Source: Hoplostethus atlanticus (Eukaryota; Chordata; Actinopteri; Trachichthyiformes; Trachichthyidae). From it: a DNA stretch of 64,000 nucleotides. Position numbers and translations under genes: made by a program. This document shows positions 23,615 through 36,056 of the stretch, one piece after another. The notes beneath the pieces were generated by a model. It saw only the letters and a list, made by a program, of their open reading frames with translations, was not told the DNA's origin and searched no databases. Where the stretch lies: the NCBI GenBank assembly GCA_034670405.1, contig JAXDDX010000306.1, positions 62,001 to 126,000 on the forward strand, in the 5' to 3' direction. Each line of letters opens with the position of its first letter. Within the stretch, counting starts at the first letter, position 1.

Positions 23615-25950
23615 ATAGACAGTTTTCTTTTGGGTATCTCAAAACCTCTAAAAAATGAGAATTGAGGGAGAAAAAAATATCTCATGAGATGGACACTAGC
23701 TACGAAATGTCTCCTGTCTATGTATCTGAAAAGGAGAAAAAGGGGAATATAATTGATCAGAATGTTGGACTTTCTGGAATTCTGTGACCAGTTGTGATGG
23801 CATTGTGATATCATTCCACTAATGTTATCTATTGAGAGAGTATTCTTGATATACAGAGCTTTTGTTGTTTTGTTGTTGTACAATATTGTCTAAATATAAT
23901 GTTGTAGCAAAAACAATTATGATATTCGGCTGCAAAAGATCACACAAAGGCCATCACTATTCAGTGCATCCCCCCAACCTAATGTCTGTTACTTGTAGGC
24001 AACAGCTTGAGGTTTGTGTTGCTCCTTCACATCAAAGGGAAGAAGATAAAAAAGGAAAATCAAAAGGTTGTTGGATAATTTTGTAGACATGTTGTTCAGT
24101 TCTGCTCGGTTTGTTGCTCTTTGTTGCTCAGCCAAAGAGGGTCACAGAAATGGATTCTATTAATACTGACAGACATGTTATCCTAGCTCTGGCAATTTCT
24201 GTATTTAGTTTCAAACATATGAGAATGCATAAAAGTGTGCATTGTGTGAATCCAGTGTCTCAGCAGCTTGTGCATACCTCACTTTGCAATCTGTAGACAG
24301 GTTTCTTAATGGCATGTTTCATTCCATGATCTTAGAAGCAGAGCCTTCATACCTTGATCTCCCTCAAATTGCTTATTTTATTCAGATAATCAGATGTTTC
24401 AGGTCTTTGTCTTTATCAGGTCAGGTTAAAATCTAGTGCCAGGCGAGACAACTCGAGTCTGCAACAGTACTGGTACAAGTAAATCGAATTTCCCACTCCA
24501 AGTTTCCCATCAAAGCTGATTGAATGAGTCAGGCAGCAGCTCTTCCAATGTTCGGCTGGTCACCTTTCCCTTCACCCACTCACTCACAAGCAAACACTGA
24601 GCAAGCCAAGCTCTCTTAAGGCTATGCACTGAAACAAATGGCTTCTGTGAATTGAGTACAGGCTACAGTGAGCCACAGAACCAATGTCAATGATCGCAAT
24701 ATAAGTACTGCAAGCTTAATTGTGTGTAGGCTAAATCATTCCATTGCAATATACCTTCACAGACAAAGCGAAACCGCTCTTTTAGGAAGTGTTGTGAACG
24801 GGTTATTTGGGTTTTCAAATTTTAGTACGCAATCCTTATACTGAATACTCAAACTCGACTTGAATCTGGAGATGCAGCTCGTCTCTTACTACTGTCTCTG
24901 AATACTACAAATCACACTGTGCCTGAGGTACATGTCCAGTCATGCTGCTGCAGTTTTCAGGATGATTTGTTGAATTGATGCTTAAGCCCCATTTCTCTAG
25001 CGAAGGTCAGGTAATGTAATTTATTACAGCAATATTCAGTCATTTTGATCCCTTCTGTATCATCCATGGCTGTGATTTCTCCTTGTATATAAGTAATAAT
25101 ACCAGCCACAAATACCTACTGTTTTTCAGCGAACTCGTGGGTGCACTGATAATTTAATTTGCGTCCAGATAGATCTCGGTAACTTGAGGCATATCATAGA
25201 GTTGGCAGGCTGTTCTGTTCTGACTGCTGCTATGTACTTCCTGATGATGTTGATTTTTAATTTCATGCAATTTGATAACATTTCGCCAGCTGTGCCTCCG
25301 ATCCTACAGAAAAATGGATGCACAAGAACCACTAATTATTGCACTGAGTCCAAAAGGATGATATTTAGCCATTTACCTCCCATATTTACCGGTTCCATTA
25401 AGAAAGACATATGGGCAACAGCATATGCAAAGTGTGTCTGTAAAGAGTGTGACAGAGAGATTCAAATGCTCTTCAAAAACGTTTTTGGAACGTTGTATCG
25501 AGCACTCATCAGCAATAAACAAATCTCTTCAGTGTGTAGTGTATATTCCCTTCTTGTGGCAAACAACTAAAGACATCCTTGCACTACCCAGCCACTTGCC
25601 AAGCTGTGCCCATGACATTGTTTCTAATTATAATCTCACCTCATTCCACTGTCATTGAATTAACAATTTCAGGCCGTGAAAATGTAGTTTGGGTAGGAAA
25701 CCCAGGCAGGCATCTTAAACCAGGCATGCAAGGCCATGAATACCAATGGTGAAGCTCCATTCTGGATACCCCATCACATCTGTCTCTTCCTCTTAGTCTC
25801 TCACTTTCTTTCTCTCTTTACTTGGCTTTATGGTTATCCTGCCCTCCTTAGGACTGCATTCCATCTACTCACAGTGTGCTATACTGTATGTTTGCTTCCC
25901 TTATATGGAGCAAAGCCTGCAAAGCTAGTTCAGGCTGACAACTTGCTCAC
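23615..25950. other. Intergenic, nothing recognised
   Basis: The longest open frame, 25184-25570 (+), shows no recognisable domain or splice context. Confidence 0.45.
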
Positions 25951-25953
25951 ACA

Positions 25954-26660
25954 ATGCCATTGCAAATGAAGCTGTCAAACTCTGACGCAATTGACGCCGG
26001 CCTGGGAGCCGTCCTGTCCCAAGTCATCGATAATGAAGAACACACAATCCTCTACGTCAGCCTTAAGTTGTTGAAACATGAGAAGAACTATGCTATAGTT
26101 GAAAGGTACTACCACTGTACTACCACTGCCAGCTCCTCAGAACATGGGGAGACCACAGGTGTGCCACATTAGCAATCACTCACTTACCTGCCAGCAGCCA
26201 GAATAAAAGGACAGAGTGCGCCACAGACAGCATAAAGGAAGGTGGTTGCTTGGTGGCGTGGAAGCCAAATCAGAAAGTACGGTAAGCACTGAGTGTGGAG
26301 AAGACTGGAAGATTGTGAGGACTGATATTTTTTGTGCTTCGACCCCTAGTTTGTAGACTGGACCACGAACAAGGAATCCCCCCTGGAAACCCGACGGACA
26401 ACACACTAGTAAACCGTTACCCCCTGTTACCCCCGTGTGTCTCACACCCTGCACTCTCTGTCTCCCCCCAGATCCCTGCCGTCAACCCTGTCTGCGCTCC
26501 GTAACTCCCCCGGACCGGGGACATCCTCTGTTGCTTTCCTCCTCCACTCCCTTCCCCCACATTTTGTTAATAAAATAACTTCTGTTGGTTGCATGACAAC
26601 CCAGGACTCCATGTCTTACACTCCACTCCATTCTCCGCAGTTAGTCACAGCCCAATGAGG
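25954..26660 (+). mobile_element. Ty3/gypsy-type LTR retrotransposon remnant: RNase H piece and LTR-like sequence
   Basis: The frame 25954-26104 reads DAGLGAVLSQVIDNEEHTIL, then LLKHEKNYAIVER, the start of the gypsy RNase H domain. It breaks directly into LTR-like sequence (about 26158-26655) with a TATA-like 'agaataaaagg' near 26201 and a poly(A)-type 'aataaaataacttctgttgg' near 26570. Nearly all of pol is missing. Confidence 0.65.
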
Positions 26661-27577
26661 GAGCTGTGGCCTCATGTTTGGTATAAAATATACTGTCTGA
26701 CCGGCAGTTTTGTGCACAGCAAAACACAATACACATGTTTTTTCAGAGTCACAAATGTGAAAAAACAATGTGCATCATTCTGATTATCTTATGCGTCGCT
26801 TAGAGACTTGTAGTCTGAGAACATCTCAAATGTGAAGAATAGTCATTGTAGTTTGCTGATTTTATATTAGTTTTTTTTTTTGAATGCTGTGACAATAACA
26901 GGATTCAGCAGAGAAGGAAATTTATAAGATGATATTAATAGTAGTATATAAACGCTTATATACTGTCCAGTTATATTACATTGGGGTTATGTAAATATAT
27001 GCTGCTGATAATTCAGCAGACTGCAAGTGGGAAGTATGGAAGAATGCATTGCTATCAATTATGGATTTGCTAACAGTTACAATTACTTGAGTGTAGATTA
27101 CTAAATGTGTTGTACATCTAGGTATAAGTATATATGGATCTGAGGATGCATAAAAGTACTTGCGATACAGTATAAGTTGATAGACATATTAGCTATATAT
27201 AAACGTGTAAGAATGGGTATGTTTAATGGTGTGTAGATAAATTGAAGTGTATCTCCAGCATAAAGAGGAACCTGACACCTACTTTCCTGTAATTAAGATT
27301 TGTCTGTCTTATAGAGGCAACCTGTTCTATGACTGTCAGTGGTTGTCCTAAAGCAACCATGTACATTCTTCAAAGAAAAAAGACTGGTCCCTTTAGTGGC
27401 TCTGTTTGAATATAATAGCTTGACTCAACCTGATCCTTTTTCTTTACTGCGCATCAGTGACAATGCCATCCAAACTAGAGGTCGAAAAGGAAGATTAAGG
27501 ACAGGGACGGGATGTGGTGTTGTTGTTGAATTTGTCGTTTTTGGGTAGGGCCGTGAAAATGTTGGGCACAGGCAGGC
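26661..27577. other. Intergenic, nothing recognised
   Basis: AT-rich; no supported exon. Confidence 0.4.
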
Positions 27578-27580
27578 CAG

Positions 27581-28905
27581 AGGGGTGTTCCACGAAGCGA
27601 GCTTACCATTTATCCAGGCTTATTTCGCTTAGTCTGGCTCATTTTCAGGGGCAGGCTAGATATCAGGGCAGGCTAGATATCAGGCTAAACCACAGTTGAA
27701 GCTTAATCGGTACTCCCGTAACACTGATCCGACTGAAACGCAATGATTTTCAAACAAGGTTCCGCCATCCTAATGTTCAACACTATTACCCTAGACCCTA
27801 CACTATCAGACATAAAATGTAACGTTAATAGAAAATAAAACATAAGTGTAGGCTGTATCGGGGATACAGTCACGGTTCTGAACGTTGTTAGGCAACCCCA
27901 TTTAACCATGCGTGTTCAGCGAGACCTCAAGTGCCGTATTGCTTTTAGAAAACGGTTACAACTTATAGAAATAATTATTTGATGACACAATATTATTTTA
28001 TTTTCTAAATTATTTTTATTTAAGAAATTCATTGAAATAATAAATTATCTTGAATATATGTCAAGATGTTTCCACGGTTGCTAGGAGACGCATTCACTGT
28101 TTCTGTATGGGATTTACAGTCACTGTAGAACACACTTTCAACTGATCAATTTCAAGGATGGAAACAACCGATTTCATGAAAAAATCTAATGAAAGTAAGA
28201 ACCAGCCCGAACAGCTCAGCCAGTAGAGCATGAGACTCTCAATCTTAAGGTTGTGAGTTCGATCCCCATATAGGATCCAGTACAGTACGATCAATGTAGT
28301 AAGATGAAACCTTACGTACAGCCTTTACTACATCATTTATGGCGATAGATAGTACATTTACAGTCTTGAGGTTTCATATATGGCATGGTTTCATTTATAA
28401 TATTTTTAGCACAGCTTTTCAGTTCTTTAATATTGTTGGAACACATGATATTTAATAAGGTCTATACAATTTGTTCGTTTTTAATTCAACAATTACTTAC
28501 GCATTCAATCTAGCAGCAATTCGTTGCCAATCTTTCTCTCTCCCTTTATTTATGGCAATCGTATTTCCCTTTTCATTGTAATATGGCTGAATTCTCCATA
28601 GACCTCCACTAAAAGTCGCTGTTCAGTGGCCGTGAACATTGCAGCTCTGTCTTTACCGTCATTTTTCGCCATGATGAATTGATCAGATCCATGATCGACC
28701 TCTCGGGCTGCTTAAATAAACTGTGTATAAATGTGCACGCGCAATTATCTGGATTGCTTGAGCCTGGCTCGGTTTAGCCCGATCACGGTAGTTTGACTTG
28801 GGCTTCGTGGAACCGCTTTAGCCCCGATTGATTTGTTAGGTTAATTCAAACCAGGCTTGCGAGGTTAATCGCCGCTTTTCTAAGCCTGCTTTGTGGAACA
28901 GCCCC
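27581..28905 (-). mobile_element. PIF/Harbinger-type non-autonomous element, left copy (1325 bp)
   Basis: Both ends carry GGG(T/C)TGTTCCAC(G/A)AAGC as inverted repeats, and CAG flanks each side (27578-27580, 28906-28908), the 3-bp duplication expected of Harbinger. On the minus strand near 28545-28672 it holds a Myb/SANT-like frame broken by a frameshift. It contains a tRNA-like sequence at 28205-28277 (+). Near 27652-27686 'ggcaggctagatatca' is duplicated in tandem, where the right copy has about 70 bp of other sequence. Confidence 0.75.
28205..28277 (+). pseudogene. tRNA-Lys-like sequence (anticodon position CTC) inside the left Harbinger copy
   Basis: D stem GCTC/GAGC is perfect. The anticodon stem TGAGA/TCTTA has a 7-nt loop CTCTCAA, the variable loop is 5 nt, and the T loop TTCGATC with an intact B box sits on a stem with one mismatch. 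The acceptor stem GCCCGAA/ATAGGAT pairs at only four of seven positions. The body resembles tRNA-Lys(CTT) with one base changed in the anticodon. Probably a tRNA-derived passenger, not a working tRNA. Confidence 0.6.
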
Positions 28906-28908
28906 CAG

Positions 28909-29037
28909 GGCTTAATTTCTAGCCCGATGCAGACCTCTTATCCAAACGACTGATCAGCTGGCATATGTTTATATACATTAGGGAAGGTAGCCAATTGGAT
29001 GCTGTTGTTGTTGGATTAACAACATTATGTACCCGTT
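28909..29037. other. Spacer between the two inverted Harbinger copies
   Basis: About 130 bp of sequence not shared by the two arms. Confidence 0.6.
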
Positions 29038-29040
29038 CTA

Positions 29041-30433
29041 AGGGCTGTTCCACAAAGCAGGCTTAGAAAAGCGGCGATTAACCTCGCAAGCCTGGTTTGA
29101 ATTAACCTAACAAATCAATCGGGGCTAAAGTGGTTCCACGAAGCCCAAGTCAAGCTACCGTGATCGGGCTAAACCGAGCCAGGCTCAAGCAATCCAGATA
29201 ATTGCGCGTGCACATTTATACACAGTTTATTTAAGCAGCCCGAGAGGTCGATCATGGATCTGATCGATTCATCATGGCGAAAAATGACGGTAAAGGCAGA
29301 GCCGCAATGTTCACGGCCACTGAACAGCGACCTTTAGTGGAGGTCTATGGAGAATTCGGCCATATTACAATGAAAAGGGAAATACGATTGCCATAAATAA
29401 AGGGAGAGAGAAAGATTGGCAACGAATTGCTGCTAGATTGAATGCGTAAGTAATTGTTGAATTAAAAACGAACAAATTGTATAGACCTTATTAAATATCA
29501 TGTGTTCCAACAATATTAAAGAACTGAAAAGCTGTGCTAAAAATATTATAAATGAAACCATGCCATATATGAAACCTCAAGACTGTAAATGTACTATCTA
29601 TCGCCATAAATGATGTAGTAAAGGCTGTACGTAAGGTTTCATCTTACTACATTGATCGTACTGTACTGGATCCTATATGGGGATCGAACTCACAACCTTA
29701 AGATTGAGAGTCTCATGCTCTACTGGCTGAGCTGTTCGGGCTGGTTCTTACTTTTATTAGATTTTTTCATGAAATCGGTTGTTTCCATCCTTGAAATTGA
29801 TCAGTTGAAAGTGTGTTCTACAGTGACTGTAAATCCCATACAGAAACAGTGAATGCGTCTCCTAGCAACCGTGGAAACATCTTGACATATATTCAAGGTA
29901 CTTTATTATTTCAATGAATTTGTTAAATTAAAATAATTTAGAAAATAAAATAATATTGTGTCATCAAATAATTATTTCTATAAGTTGTAACCGTTTTCAA
30001 AAAGCAATACGGCACTTGAGGTCTCGCTGGACACTCATGGTTAAATGGGGTTGCCTAACAACGCTCTGAACCGTGACTGTATCCCCGATACAGCCTACAT
30101 CATTTTATATTTTTTATTTTCTATTAACGTTACATTTTATGTCTGATAGTGTAGGGTCTAGGGTAATAGTGTTGAACATTAGGATGGCGGAACCTTGTTT
30201 GAAAATCATTGCGTTTCAGTCGGATCAGTGTTACGGGAGTACCGATTAAGCTTCAACTGTGGTTTAGCCTGATATCTAGCCTGCCCCGAGGCAGTTTGGA
30301 AGCATAAGTTGCCACAGCAACTTAGCTTGAACTATGCTGAGCTTGCTTTGTGGAACCGAATAAACCTGAAAATGAGCCAGACTAAGCAAAATAAGCCTCG
30401 ATAAGTGGTAAGCTCGCTTCGTGGAACACCCCT
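29041..30433 (+). mobile_element. PIF/Harbinger-type non-autonomous element, right copy (1393 bp), inverted relative to the left
   Basis: It starts AGGGCTGTTCCACAAAGC, ends with the complement of AGGGGTGTTCCACGAAGC, and is flanked by CTA on both sides (29038-29040, 30434-30436). It matches the left copy almost base for base over most of its length. A Myb/SANT-like frame opens with ATG at 29274 (MFTATEQRPLVEVYGEF, then after a one-base frameshift KGNTIAINKGREKDWQRIAA). The same frameshift is in the left copy. No transposase is present. Confidence 0.75.
29669..29741 (-). pseudogene. tRNA-Lys-like sequence inside the right Harbinger copy
   Basis: Same 73-nt sequence as the copy at 28205-28277 on the opposite strand, with the same CTC anticodon position, intact B box and degenerate acceptor stem. 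It sits at the same place within its element, so it was carried by the transposon. Confidence 0.6.
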
Positions 30434-30436
30434 CTA

Positions 30437-33400
30437 GTTGTCTACCATAGTTGTGTTTGAAATTGTATTTTGTATTTTATTGCCCACACCTACTGTGAAT
30501 TGTCTCCCTTTTTTGAGTGAGTGTGTAAAAAAAGTCTGCTGGCATGTGTGTGGTCAGTGTCCAGTGCGGCTGCTCTCTGGATCTGAGAAGTGAGTGCTGG
30601 CCCCTGGTGGATATGGAGTGCTAACGCCGGTCCCAGGCCATAGTGGGATGTGATGCCAGCCCTGCCTGACGTGGGACCCGGGTTATCAGCACCTATACAC
30701 CAGTCTATTTTTCCCCCGGGCTGACCAAGGATATTGAACTATATACACAGAACTATATGGTCTGCACTATATTTTGTCCTGTCGTGCCTGGCTATACACA
30801 TAGAAAGTCTCACATAATGCTAGAATGACCAAGTCAGATCCAGAAGTGCAATAGCTTTGCATTTTGTCACGGTGTCTCCTTTCGAAAGAGATAAACTGGG
30901 GTATCGGCTTGGTTGTATGGTGGGTGCTCCACCGGTACACATAGTGGAGTTGGTGTCTGGCGCCGCTGTTGCAGTATTGGGGGAATGCTGATCGCTCCCT
31001 GCCTCACTTTGCTGTCTTAATTACGTTAATTACTTAATTATGTTAATATGTTGTTTGACTCCTGATCTTTCTCTAACTTGAGCAATCAATACCAAACATA
31101 TTTCACATGTGTGTACATGTGTACATTTCATTGTGCAACCTGCAGATGATGATATTCTTTCCATACTGCTCCACCAATTAAGATGTGACATTCTATCGAA
31201 GTAGGAAGATTTATGAGTGGACGGCAGCTGTCTGATTTAGATATATCGGGGCTATTAAAACACTCCTCATGAACAGCCTGGTCTTTCGATGCAATTGCCA
31301 TATTAATCTCCTCTATGCACATTATATCTGTGCCTGTTCACCAGGCATTACAGGCCTTGTCTTGCATGCAGAGGGAGATTAGTTTCCAGAGATTAGTTTA
31401 GTTTCCTGCTCTTATGGTAATCCGCTGTTCGCTGTCTCCCTGAGTGATACAGTAGATTGTGTCTGCCTCACCTGTGTCTCCCAGCTGGAGCAGTACTGCA
31501 GCACATAGCTGTGGGGAATTCCCATCTTGTTTTAACCTGGTAATTGAAATTGTGCAGGTGTGAGGCTCAGTGCTCAGGGACTTCATTAGTAAAAAGAGAA
31601 GTTTTACCTGACCCACTTTGAGAATATGTGCTACAGATGACTTGTTAGACATTCCAATTGCTGTTTTGACACAGAGAAGAGGGGTGATTAATGTGTTGCC
31701 ATGGCATGTTAATCCATGGAGAATTGTCACCCTATCTACTTGGGTCATTTCTGGACCTTGAGTCCTAGAGGTCAGCAAGGCCAAGACCTACCTTGCTGGT
31801 GATCCATCATAATTGTTCTTCTTTTCACCATACTCAAATTTACACTACAGGTGTTTCCCCAAAGTGTCCAAAGCTTTAATTTCGTAAAATTGGCCAATGA
31901 AGTGACTTTTTACAAAAATAGCCTGTGGGAATACATTGGGAAAAACCAGGGCTTTGGTTGTCTTTGATATTCCAGTAAGCTTCCACACGGATTGGTCTAA
32001 GACCTTATCTGCTGATAGATTGATGCAAGAAAGCATTGAATTGTGTAGTTTAGAAATCTCTCTGCCTCAGAGCTGACTCTCCACTTACTGGAAGGTAGCA
32101 GGGCGGCATGAGTGGAATATCAAGTATCACGTTGATGCATTCCCAGGTTGCACGATGTACACCCTACTAAATTAATCAAAAGCCATTCATTAGGAAACAT
32201 CTTTGCAATTCAAATTCATTAACTGCATAAAAACTAGATCAAGATTTCATTAACTGGGTAAGAGTTACTGCTTACCTACACCAAGGAATGAGGTAACTGA
32301 CAATGACCTTGTGTTTCTGTGCTTGTTTTATGCAAAGGACAGATCTGGTTCATACAGTGCAGCTTGGAGGGCTGGGTAATGCATGCTTTAATAACCCCCT
32401 CATGAATACTGCTCATATTTAGAAGAAGAATGTAGGACCATATCTCAAACAACATGAAGTTGTTCCCTTGATAATGATCTCGTCTTTTAATACTTTTAAT
32501 AGTCAGTATGCATCATGGAACATATTAGTTATGAAATTAAAGGGTCATTGCTTGTCTGCAGTATTGAAGGGATGTTGTTACCTGCAGACACAACAACTGC
32601 ACAACTCAATGCAAAACTCATTATTCAGTGAACGCACAGACAGAAATGTAGCATCAATCAAATTTTTAGGTGGGCTTTATTCTTTGTTGGTTTGAACCTT
32701 CGGTTAATATGAGGAACTATCATGTTTCAGTTGAAACGATTTATGACAACATGAAGATTTTTGAGATTTTATTTGACACAGGGTGTCAGGTATGATTGTT
32801 GGCTTACCAAGCTGTGATCAATTGTAGTAGAGGGGATTGCCTTCCTTAAAAGCCTCTCAATCTTACTAGAAAAAGTTGAGTTGACATCTGTATTCAATAC
32901 AGAAATCATCCTTTTTCAGGCAGTAACCGTCAACTGTGACTAAAGAATAACTTTTAAAGTCTGTCGCTTGTTTTGGTAAGCCACGATAATGATGCTTCTC
33001 CCTGTCTAATAAAATTGTCCTGGAGTTGTATCCCATCCTTAATGAGTCTAGAGCCTGCAACTGGTACAGATGTAATGGGTCATGAAAGGCTTATTTCACT
33101 TGGTGTCAACTAGGGAGACAGATTTTTATTCATCCCAAATCTGCATACCCAATTTACATTTCAAAAGGCAGCAATCCTTTTAATTTCCATGAAATTGGTT
33201 GTGTGTTAGAGGGTGAGTTAGATACATGAAATAAGAAAATCAGGCCAATACGATTCTCAGTCGTAGGACATTACATATGGGAAATAACCACACAGATTAT
33301 GCATGTGTTAACCTCCCCTCATGAGCTTTGGCTTAAAGCACCATTACCTTCTAAGCCTCCATAACCAATAGCTTACCTGACAAATAAAATATTTAAATAC

Positions 33401-33940
33401 CCTAATCCTTAATATTGCTCCCATAAATAGTCTTTTGGTAATGTGGTAGCACAGAGATTTCTGCTGTAGAGTTGAAACTTGAAAACTTCCCTCTTTTACT
33501 AGGTCAGGATGTGAAGAATTTTGGAGCATCACGTTTTCCATTTTTTCAGTTTTTACATTTTTGCATATCACACGGCTTTGCGCAATGAAAGGCCCACAGT
33601 TTGACTGCCTTCCCTACTGTTTTCATGGTAGAAATGTTCAATGTGTCATGACAGGACATTGCCTCTCACTTTTATTGCCCTGGGACAAAGTGAAAACTAT
33701 GTCATTTCCTATTCTGCTCTGATGGATCATCTATGACATTTCCTGGGCAAGAGAGAAGCTTGACTTCACCGAATTATCCAAATATACTGGACAAATCAAA
33801 CTTTGTTCTAGCGTCTTTGATTTAGAGTAAATTTATGAACCAGGTCACACAAAGAATTAAATCTTATAACCAACCTTCAAGGCAAATTGTTTATATCCAC
33901 AAAATAAGAATAACACTGAATTGCATATTGAGTATTAAGT
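30437..33940. other. Intergenic, nothing recognised
   Basis: The longest frame, 31398-31784 (-), shows no recognisable domain. No convincing splice-bounded exon. Confidence 0.4.
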
Positions 33941-33944
33941 TCCA

Positions 33945-33997
33945 TGTCTGTCTGTCTGTCTGTCTGTCTGTCTGACTGACTGACTGACTGACTGACT
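33945..33997. repeat. Compound (TGTC)n-(TGAC)n microsatellite
   Basis: About seven TGTC-type units pass into about six TGAC-type units through a one-base change. Confidence 0.95.
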
Positions 33998-34139
33998 AAT
34001 CGTCTACCCTATCGTAATCCATCCTAATCCAGTACATTGACACGCACACAGCTTCTCCAGACACTTCAACAGACAGAAGTCAGAGACGAGCTTGTCCACA
34101 CGGCTCTCTGATACAAACTGCACACACGGAGACACACAT

Positions 34140-34830
34140 GTATATGTGTGGAAAAAGCAGACGAAAACAAGTCTCACTTTATCACTAACGAACCCGGACT
34201 TGGTCTAAACGTGTATGGGCCTCGCGTACAGTGCTTGTTACGCTCTGCACCTGGTTGATCCTGTTTGGTCAGGATGGACAACAAGATGTAGGAAAACTTA
34301 TTTCATATAAGTTTTCCCAGACTGTGAGATAGAACTTTTGTGACAGATTTTTGGTCAAAGTTCAGGAGAGCAATAGGCCTGAAACTGTCAGAACACATGT
34401 ATTAGCCTCGTACAGGGATTTGGGGAACTGTTGTTTTCTATGGACTCATTAATCATTCTGATCATGAATGGGGTAAGTGCGGTGTGGCCTTGTAAAACTC
34501 ACTGCTGAAGCCATCTGGGTCTGCAGCCTTACCTGATCGGAATGACTTAGTTGCCACTTGCCAATTGCAACTAATTCAGCTTCAGTGAATTTAGCACCTA
34601 AAGCTTTTTTAGAGCTCTCATCCAGTTTAGGTATACTGAAAGAGACAAAAAATCTGCCAAAATCAGTGTCAGTGGTGGCAAATCTGAATATAACTCTTTG
34701 AAGTGCCTATTGAGCTCCTTCAGGTCTGTCACTATGTGACCATCTTCAGCTTTGGTCTGATAAATTGTGCAACCCACTTGTGCTCATTTTCAGCTGTATC
34801 ACCAGCAGTCTTTGTGGTTTATCACCAAGA
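34140..34830 (-). mobile_element. L1-type LINE fragment (ORF2, start of reverse transcriptase)
   Basis: Minus-strand frames around 34465-34620 include KLDESSKKALGAKFTEAELV and SGKAADPDGFSSEFYKA. The latter is the block that opens the reverse transcriptase of L1-type elements. The frames are broken and the edges approximate. Confidence 0.6.
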
Positions 34831-35613
34831 TTTGACATGATTGTTAATATTAAAACATTCTCGGTGTAAAGACACAAATACATAGACAGTTACAGGCCGT
34901 CCGTTGCGTGTCCCAATTCGCACAGCGTCACCACTGGCATCTAGGCATGAGAGGACCAGATATTGCCTATTGCCTTGGGTGATTTCCCTTGGGTGGTAAG
35001 CTGATAAGGAAGCCAGGGTTTGAATCATTTCTATTGCACTTGACTAATGTGATATGTCAATGCTCCTACCTAAAAAAGTTATTGGCCAATAATCTTGTTA
35101 CACACATCGTTGCTCTTTCCTATTCACAGCATAGACATTTTACTTTATTTATTGGTATGCTTCACTTAATTATCACAAACAAAGGGGAGACAGAGCCACA
35201 GGGGGGGATGTGGCGGGGTGGGAAGTTTCATCCTAAAATGGCTACAGCTCTCCATGTGGTCAAGGCCATGACGTCATATGGTGTTTGTTCAACTAGAAAT
35301 ACGTATGCTTTTCGATAAAATATTGTGAATGTTTGATCAATATGGTGTTTGTTTTTCCCTATCTATTTGGCATGACGGGGTGGATTTGCCTGCTTTTGGA
35401 TCTCGCTCCTCCAAAGGCGTAAATGATGTCACTTCAAGCTAGGGCACATAGCGTGTCAATCTTGTGACACTGAAATAAATAAATTAATTAATAGATGAAT
35501 AGATAGATAAATAAATGTTATGTATGTCTGATTATTAATGCATTCAACTATTTCACAATACATATTATATATTATGTATATTACATATGGGGGGCCAAAC
35601 AGGAAATATTTAT
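34831..35613. other. Intergenic, nothing recognised
   Basis: No supported exon or repeat apart from short AT-rich runs. Confidence 0.4.
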
Positions 35614-35687
35614 TGAACTTTGATATATATATATAATGAACTTTGATATATATACATCGGATTTGATATATATACATCGGACTTTGA
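35614..35687. repeat. Short tandem repeat of a 20-23-bp unit, about 3 copies
   Basis: Unit 'gaactttgatatatatacat' with variants, repeated three times and followed by a partial unit. Confidence 0.7.
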
Positions 35688-35933
35688 GTTTCGATCAGGC
35701 ACTGAACTGGCCTGCTATTCAGCACCACTGTGAGCGATCTGAAAGTTAAATCATCTTTTGACAGTAAAGTTAATTTCAATCAGCCATCTTTTCAACACCA
35801 ACGTGACAGATGCATATTTGTTTCTACTCTAATGGAGTGGAAGGGCTGAGAATGGAAGGGAGCTTGTACAATCACTGTTGTGTGACGATAGTTTTCTAGA
35901 AACTATAGCGATCACTTGCTCCAGGACATCAAT

Positions 35934-36056
35934 TGTTACGGCTGTCGGCAGGGCTGGGCTCGGTACTATCTGCCAGAATAAAGTGATTCCTGAATATCTG
36001 CAATTAGATCCGCGAAACTGACTGAAAGCGGGGGCACGCTGTCGACAGCCGTAACA
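35934..36056. mobile_element. 123-bp MITE with 18-bp terminal inverted repeats
   Basis: Left end TGTTACGGCTGTCGGCAG and the complement of the right end TGTTACGGCTGTCGACAG differ by one base. The interior has no coding capacity. The target duplication is unclear, so the superfamily is not assigned. Confidence 0.7.

Noticed and set aside
25184-25570. 128-residue open frame
   Set aside because: No recognisable domain, no splice sites or promoter context, and its length is possible by chance in 64 kb.
28094-28294. 66-residue frame, nearly identical to one at 29652-29852
   Set aside because: Both run through the tRNA-like part of the Harbinger copies; their similarity reflects the repeat, not a protein.
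30958-30964. TGGCGCC, resembling a retroviral tRNA-Lys primer binding site
   Set aside because: Only seven bases match and no LTR lies upstream of it.
31398-31784. 128-residue minus-strand frame
   Set aside because: No protein family recognised, and neighbouring frames do not extend it as exons.
35269-35276. Perfect CRE-type TGACGTCA palindrome
   Set aside because: No gene start nearby; one such 8-mer is expected by chance in a window this size.
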